Assembly (NCBI GenBank): GCA_001770955.1
Contig: MESL01000009.1
Span: forward strand, 1-52,224
Direction of reading: 5' to 3'
DNA: 52,224 nucleotides
DNA from: Burkholderiales bacterium RIFCSPLOWO2_12_FULL_65_40
Lineage (GTDB): Bacteria > Pseudomonadota > Gammaproteobacteria > Burkholderiales > Burkholderiaceae_C
Every line of letters starts with the position of its first letter. Position 1 is the first letter of the stretch. A model generated the notes under the pieces. That model was not told the origin of the DNA. It did not search any database and saw nothing but the letters and a program-made list of their open reading frames with translations. A program made the position numbers and the translations under genes. Positions 48,740 to 52,224 of the stretch are shown here, piece by piece.

Positions 48740-49141
48740 GGCCACGGCTCAATACGGCTCGGTTGCCGGGTGGAGGCCTTGCAGTTGGGCAGCGTAGCCA
48801 AATTGGAACTGGCGTTGGCGGTGTATGTGGTCGTTGCCTGGCGTTTGGCACGACTGGTCCGTTTGGGACGTACCCATCCAGACATGGATGCCGGCGCACT
48901 CTTCACCGAAACGGAGTGGCAGGGGGCTTACCTGCTGGCGAAGAAGAAACCACCGGCCAAACCGCCAACCTTGCGCGAGGTAATTCGCCAGATCGCCATG
49001 CTCGGCGGGTTCCTCGGCCGCAAGCATGATGGCGAACCCGGCGTGAAAACTCTCTGGCTGGGCTTCGTCCGGGTCAGAGACTTTGTCGAGGGTGCGGAAC
49101 ATATGCGCTTGCTTCACCAATCACGTCAGAGTTGTGTGTAA
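48740..49141 (+). pseudogene. IS4-family transposase, C-terminal fragment
   Basis: About 130 codons remain, reading GCRVEALQLGSVAKLELALA, VYVVVAWRLARLVRLGR, EWQGAYLLAKKKPPAKPPTL, LGGFLGRKHDGEPGVKTLWL and a stop at 49141. These are the end of an IS4-type (DDE) transposase. The N-terminal part with the catalytic Asp residues is missing, so it cannot transpose. No terminal inverted repeat was identified. Confidence 0.85.
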
Positions 49142-49188
49142 TGGAATGATGTGAATGGTATTTTAATAACAATCGGCACTAAATAACT

Positions 49189-49776
49189 TTAAGGCAATGC
49201 CTGTAATTTTTTTATTATTTTTTCCCATTCGCTGATTGCGGTCATGTTAATCGCGATCGTATCTTTATTTTTTCCAAGTTCCAAAAGCAATTTCTCAAAC
49301 TCTGTTTCCTTTAACTCAGGAAGTCGTTTTATTAGTAACTTCCCAGAATCCTCTGCCTTTCCCGTGCCATTGTAAAATTGGTCTATGTAAGTAATAACCG
49401 TGCCATTAAATAAATTCATGTTTCTTTGGGATCGATCTTTAATTAAAGGGATTGCCTCTTCGTAAAGTAATGAGAGTATGACTAAAATGGTGGCTGGGTA
49501 CGCGTTGATTTTTTCACGGCTTCGATCTCTGATTCGTTCATCAAAACCATTGATAAACGGTTCCAACCTTTGCAACGCAATTTTCCTGACGGTCTTTTCT
49601 TTGATGCTTAAGGCTTCTTGAGATTTTTCTCCTCCAAATTTCTCGAATTGACGGTATTCAGGAGAGCTGAGCCATGCCTGTTCTATGCTTTCAGCGGCAG
49701 TGTGTTTGGACTCATCAGCATTTGCTATGGAGGTAATAAAAATTGCCATCAAGGCCACAAACCATAATATTTTCAT
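49189..49776 (-). CDS. AT-rich exported hypothetical protein
   Basis: The 195-residue protein starts at the ATG at 49776 with a signal peptide (MKILWFVALMAIFITSIANA). The mature protein is charged and helical, with EYRQFEKFGGEKSQEALSIK and a C-terminus GKNKDTIAINMTAISEWEKI and IKKLQALP. An upstream ATG at 49836 would overlap the next gene and add 20 residues without a role. Base composition is far lower in GC than the neighbours, so it was probably acquired. Its last 50 or so residues resemble the translation of a fragment at 51083-51277, so the two are likely paralogs. Function unknown. Confidence 0.75.
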   Translation of the reverse strand: MKILWFVALMAIFITSIANADESKHTAAESIEQAWLSSPEYRQFEKFGGEKSQEALSIKEKTVRKIALQRLEPFINGFDERIRDRSREKINAYPATILVILSLLYEEAIPLIKDRSQRNMNLFNGTVITYIDQFYNGTGKAEDSGKLLIKRLPELKETEFEKLLLELGKNKDTIAINMTAISEWEKIIKKLQALP

Positions 49777-49819
49777 GCCGACTCCCTTTTTTTCAATGCG
49801 TATACGGTGCCAGAGGTCT

Positions 49820-51037
49820 TTATCTTTCTCGACCAATCCGATACAAGCTTTTATTCAACGTCCCAACAAACACCGCCTCATCGCCCGGCACTGGAGACGT
49901 AAAGACCGTCTCCCTCTTGAGTCGCTTCAAAAACTGCATTCCGCTACCGCCAAACCCGAATCCTTCCAGGGTTTTGAACTTGGCCGCACGCTCGGTTTTT
50001 CCAAGGGTAAATCGCCATAGCTCACGGCCATTTTCGCTATCGAGTGCGTAGATGAACCCATCCACGCTGGCAACATAGAGAACCCCATTGGCGAGGGATG
50101 GCGCGGCGTAGATTTCACCGTTGGTCTGGAAAACCCATGCCACATCGCCAGTCTCCTGATTTAGGGCGACGACTTTGCCTTGCTTGTTGCCCGCATACAC
50201 GCGCTGTTGATCGGCGGCGAGGTTGCCATGTATCCAATCCCCGGTTTCGGTCCTCCAAAGTTCGATGCCTGTTTTGGTCTCCAGCGCATGGACCTTGCCC
50301 TGATGGTCGCCGACGAAGATGCGATGGTTGCGAAACACGGGGCTGGCGCCGGTGGCGCTTGAATTCAGATTGGCTTCCCAGATCAATTCCCCTGTGGCCG
50401 CGTTGAGCAGGTAAACCTTGCCCAAGAAATCGAAGAAGGCGACTTCGCCATCCCGGCTCACGGCGGGGGAACTGGTGATCATTCCTCCGGGGGTATAGCG
50501 CCATTTCTCGGCCCCGTCCCGAAGGCTCAGGGAGAGCACGATGCCGTTCATGGTGGTAATGATGACGGTATCGCCAAAGACCGCCGGGGCGCTATGGATT
50601 TTTCCGGGAATGTAAAACTGCCAGCGTAGCTCACCGGAATCCGCATCCAGCGCCATGACCTTGGCGCCTTCGAGCGTACCAAACACGACCAAGCCATTGG
50701 ATACCGCAGGGCCAGAGGCAATCTGCGGGCCGATACGCCTGCGCCAGCGTAGCTTGCCGGTAACGGGGTCGAGTGCGTAGAAATAGCCATCCATACCGCC
50801 GAAATACAGCACGCCGTTAGCCAAGGTGGGAGAGGTGAAAACCCAACTCCCGGTTTTGTATTCCCAGGTAAGTTTGGGCTGGTGGCGTAAGGGGGTAACG
50901 GCGAAATTGCCACCGCGTTCAGCGCCGCCTCAGAATTGGGTGACGGGCGAGGCGTATTGGTTGTCCTCTGCTTGCCCAAAGGAGGTGGCGAGGATTATGC
51001 AGAGGTAGAACGCTGATTTAAGGAATCGCCACGGCAT
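49820..51037 (-). pseudogene. PQQ-like beta-propeller protein, interrupted by an in-frame TGA
   Basis: From an ATG at 51037 the frame reads a signal peptide (MPWRFLKSAFYLCIILATSF, then GQAEDNQYAS), then a TGA at 50932-50930 (codon 36) within TQF-stop-GGAERGGNF, and continues in the same frame to the stop at 49820. The expected residue at this place in the family is Arg (CGA), a one-base change away. The rest has about seven PQQ-type blades with the YFYALDPVTGKLRWRRR, KVHALETKTGIELWRTETG and VVALNQETGDVAWVFQTNG pattern. If the TGA is not suppressed, translation restarts at best at 50824, without the signal peptide. Its 3' end meets the exported protein gene at 49776. Confidence 0.82.
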
Positions 51038-51082
51038 GGTTGGTGATTTCGGGAGGAAAGGGCTTTTATTTGTAATTGCTGA

Positions 51083-51277
51083 CTATTTTATAGATTGCAA
51101 TTTTGCGATTATTTCATCCCATGCGGCACTTTTAGCCATTGCCTTTGCGCCGTCGTCGTTAGCTTTTCCGACAATTGATAAATATTTCATTATTGGTGTG
51201 CCGTCAAGGCTTGGTGCGGCTTTCAATAACTTATCAACATTGTTCAGGCATAGTCCTTTGTCTTTGTAGAGCGAGTC
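51083..51277 (-). pseudogene. C-terminal fragment of an AT-rich small protein
   Basis: The minus strand reads SLYKDKGLCLNNVDKLLKAA, PSLDGTPIMKYLSIVGKAND and SAAWDEIIAKLQSIK, then TAG at 51083-51085. Upstream, an in-frame TGA in the adjoining repeat at about 51299 and no start codon show that the 5' part is missing. Its end resembles the protein encoded at 49189-49776 (both show GK..D..A and W..II.KLQ). It looks like a truncated paralog cut by the repeat. Confidence 0.6.
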
Positions 51278-51282
51278 TATAA

Positions 51283-51548
51283 ACGGATAGGAAATTCAAC
51301 CGACGGATAGGAAATTCAACCGCATGAGGCCAAGTATGGCACGAGTTTTGGGCCTCGAAACACGTTCGGCCAAGGAAGGTTGAGCGCTCGCTTGCCGCTC
51401 AATGGCAAGAGCTTGGGAGGCAGTAACGGATAGGAAATTCAACCGCATGAGGCCAAGTATGGCACGAGTTTTGGGCCTCGAAACACGTTCGGCCAAGGCA
51501 GATTGAGCGCTCGCTTGCCGCTCAATGGCGAGAGCTTGGGAAGCAATA
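51283..51548. repeat. 123-bp tandem repeat with a partial third unit
   Basis: Two full units lie at 51303-51425 and 51426-51548, beginning ACGGATAGGAAATTCAACCG, with AAGTATGGCACGAG and CTCGAAACACGTTCGGCC inside. A short third piece with the first 18 bases lies at 51283-51300. The units differ at a handful of positions. 123 bp is 41 codons, so the minus strand stays open with SQALAIERQASAQ-like repeats, which probably is not a gene. The set lies directly downstream of the IS91-family transposase. A single diverged copy of the end is at 1070-1116. Confidence 0.85.
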
Positions 51549-51612
51549 TGCATTTGGGACTGGCGCGCACGCAGCTGCTCCTCGCAGCGATTGATACCGC
51601 CGCTTCACTGGG
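51549..51612. other. Spacer between the tandem repeat and the IS91 transposase stop
   Basis: 64 bases with no gene. In the direction of the transposase it is the 3' flank and may hold part of the element's origin end. Confidence 0.4.
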
Positions 51613-52224
51613 TCACCAATTGACGCGCTGATCCACCTCGTAGTCGGGTGCAAGTTGTGCCGCCAGATACCAATCCGGCTCGCCTTGCGCACCATCATCC
51701 ACCGGCGCGTCGCAGCCCTCCCACAGCGGTGGCCCGCGTGCCGGGGTGATGTGCGGGGGGGCAGACTCCACCCCGATGTGGTTCAGGATGTGGCGGATTT
51801 CGGCGCTGTGGGTGATGAAGGCAATGATGCGCATCTGCCCACCGCACATGGGGCACAGCAGCGGAAATGCCTCGTAGATGCGGGCAATCAGCACCGCCCA
51901 CAAGTAATGCGCCGCTCGCTTCGGGCGTGCTTCAGGTTCGGGTGTGGGTGTGGCCGCGTTGCCCGGCGCCGCCACCCCAGGTACGCCCGCGCCAGGTTGT
52001 GCAGTCTCCACCGTGGCTGGTTGCGACGCAGCAGGCTGAGCCAGCGCCGTTACCGCCGCTCTCAGCGGCGAGTTTGGTGCCAGCACACCAAAGTAGCGGT
52101 GCCGGTGGGTGCGTGGTGGGGGTACCAGGGCGGCAATGCGGTCGATGAGCTCCAGCGGTGTGAGGTGCAGCTCATCTGCCTTGGCACCACGCTTGTCACT
52201 GGTGGGCTCGCTGCGCTGTTTGGC
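51613..52224 (-). mobile_element. IS91-family transposase, C-terminal part (cut by window edge)
   Basis: The minus strand is open from the window edge to a stop at 51613 (203 codons). It reads ELHLTPLELIDRIAALVPPP, HRHRYFGVLAPNSPLRAAV, an Ala/Pro/Thr/Gln-rich linker, YLWAVLIARIYEAFPLLCPM, CGGQMRIIAFITHSAEIRHI, IGVESAPPHITPARGPPLW and the end APDYEVDQRVNW. These match the C-terminal portion of IS91/ISCR-type Y2 transposases, including a Cys pair (CPMCGG). The HUH nuclease domain with its tyrosines is outside the window. It moves DNA by a rolling-circle mechanism, which can carry neighbouring DNA along. It may explain the repeats and rearranged gene fragments nearby. Confidence 0.88.

Noticed and set aside
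50930..50932. Selenocysteine at the TGA in the propeller gene
   Set aside because: The family has no Cys or Sec at this place, Arg fits better, and no SECIS-like hairpin stands immediately after it.
51283..51548. Possible CRISPR array
   Set aside because: Only two long units directly joined, with no unique spacers and no cas genes.
51296..51553. An 85-codon frame with two 41-residue repeats
   Set aside because: It consists only of the tandem DNA repeat and has no ribosome-binding site; better seen as repeat DNA than as a gene.

Overview
The window is GC-rich and densely coded. It looks like a chromosome segment from a betaproteobacterium of the order Burkholderiales, most likely Comamonadaceae (Acidovorax-like). 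Reasons: the dapC-dapD-pilU-dapE-prmB-yheS run, PHB genes (phaB, an intracellular phaZ), the PCMT-rhodanese-tolC block, a DUF3079 protein, and at least nine copies of a short palindromic repeat (ATAGCT...AGCGCTT core). Family assignments come from reading the translations, not from database searches.

Left part (1-6.9 kb): a multi-PAS sensor protein cut by the window edge; then an AT-richer insert (about 1.3-3.2 kb) with one unrecognised 479-residue protein ending in a PD-(D/E)xK nuclease-like motif. The insert lies between two copies of the 3' end of a TonB-receptor gene: a stub at 1224-1305 and the intact gene at 3305-5386. The intact receptor has a His/Asp-rich loop and sits with a DUF2946 protein and a small Cys-rich exported protein, which suggests zinc uptake (ZnuD-like). 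msrA follows.

6.9-14.5 kb: a TetR regulator with a palindromic operator, an RND efflux pump (fusion protein plus inner-membrane transporter), a PCMT-family methyltransferase, a rhodanese and a TolC-type outer-membrane protein, all on the plus strand; a complete tripartite efflux system.

14.5-35 kb: mostly single genes. They include a PQQ-type sugar dehydrogenase, an NlpC/P60 hydrolase, a class III cyclase, tryptophanase, a BCCT transporter, a GMC oxidoreductase with its small Tat-type subunit, a carbonic-anhydrase-like protein resembling carboxysomal CsoSCA, dusA, a CHASE-PAS-GGDEF-EAL protein, a RelA/SpoT-domain synthetase, PHB depolymerase with an Ala/Pro/Lys-rich tail, an RnfB-like ferredoxin, and a chemoreceptor with a C-terminal Cache domain.

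35-47.5 kb: lysine/peptidoglycan genes dapC, dapD and dapE with pilU, prmB and yheS; then phaB; then a two-gene unit of an archaeal-type AMP phosphorylase and a PRPP-synthetase-like protein, which may form a nucleotide-salvage route; then an EVE-domain protein and a RibD/DHFR-type reductase.

47.5-52.2 kb: a decayed region. It holds C-terminal remnants of lpdA and of a periplasmic binding protein fused head-to-head, an IS4-family transposase remnant, two related AT-rich exported small proteins (one truncated) around a beta-propeller gene with an in-frame TGA, a 123-bp tandem repeat, and the 3' part of an IS91-family transposase. No tRNA, rRNA or CRISPR array was seen.
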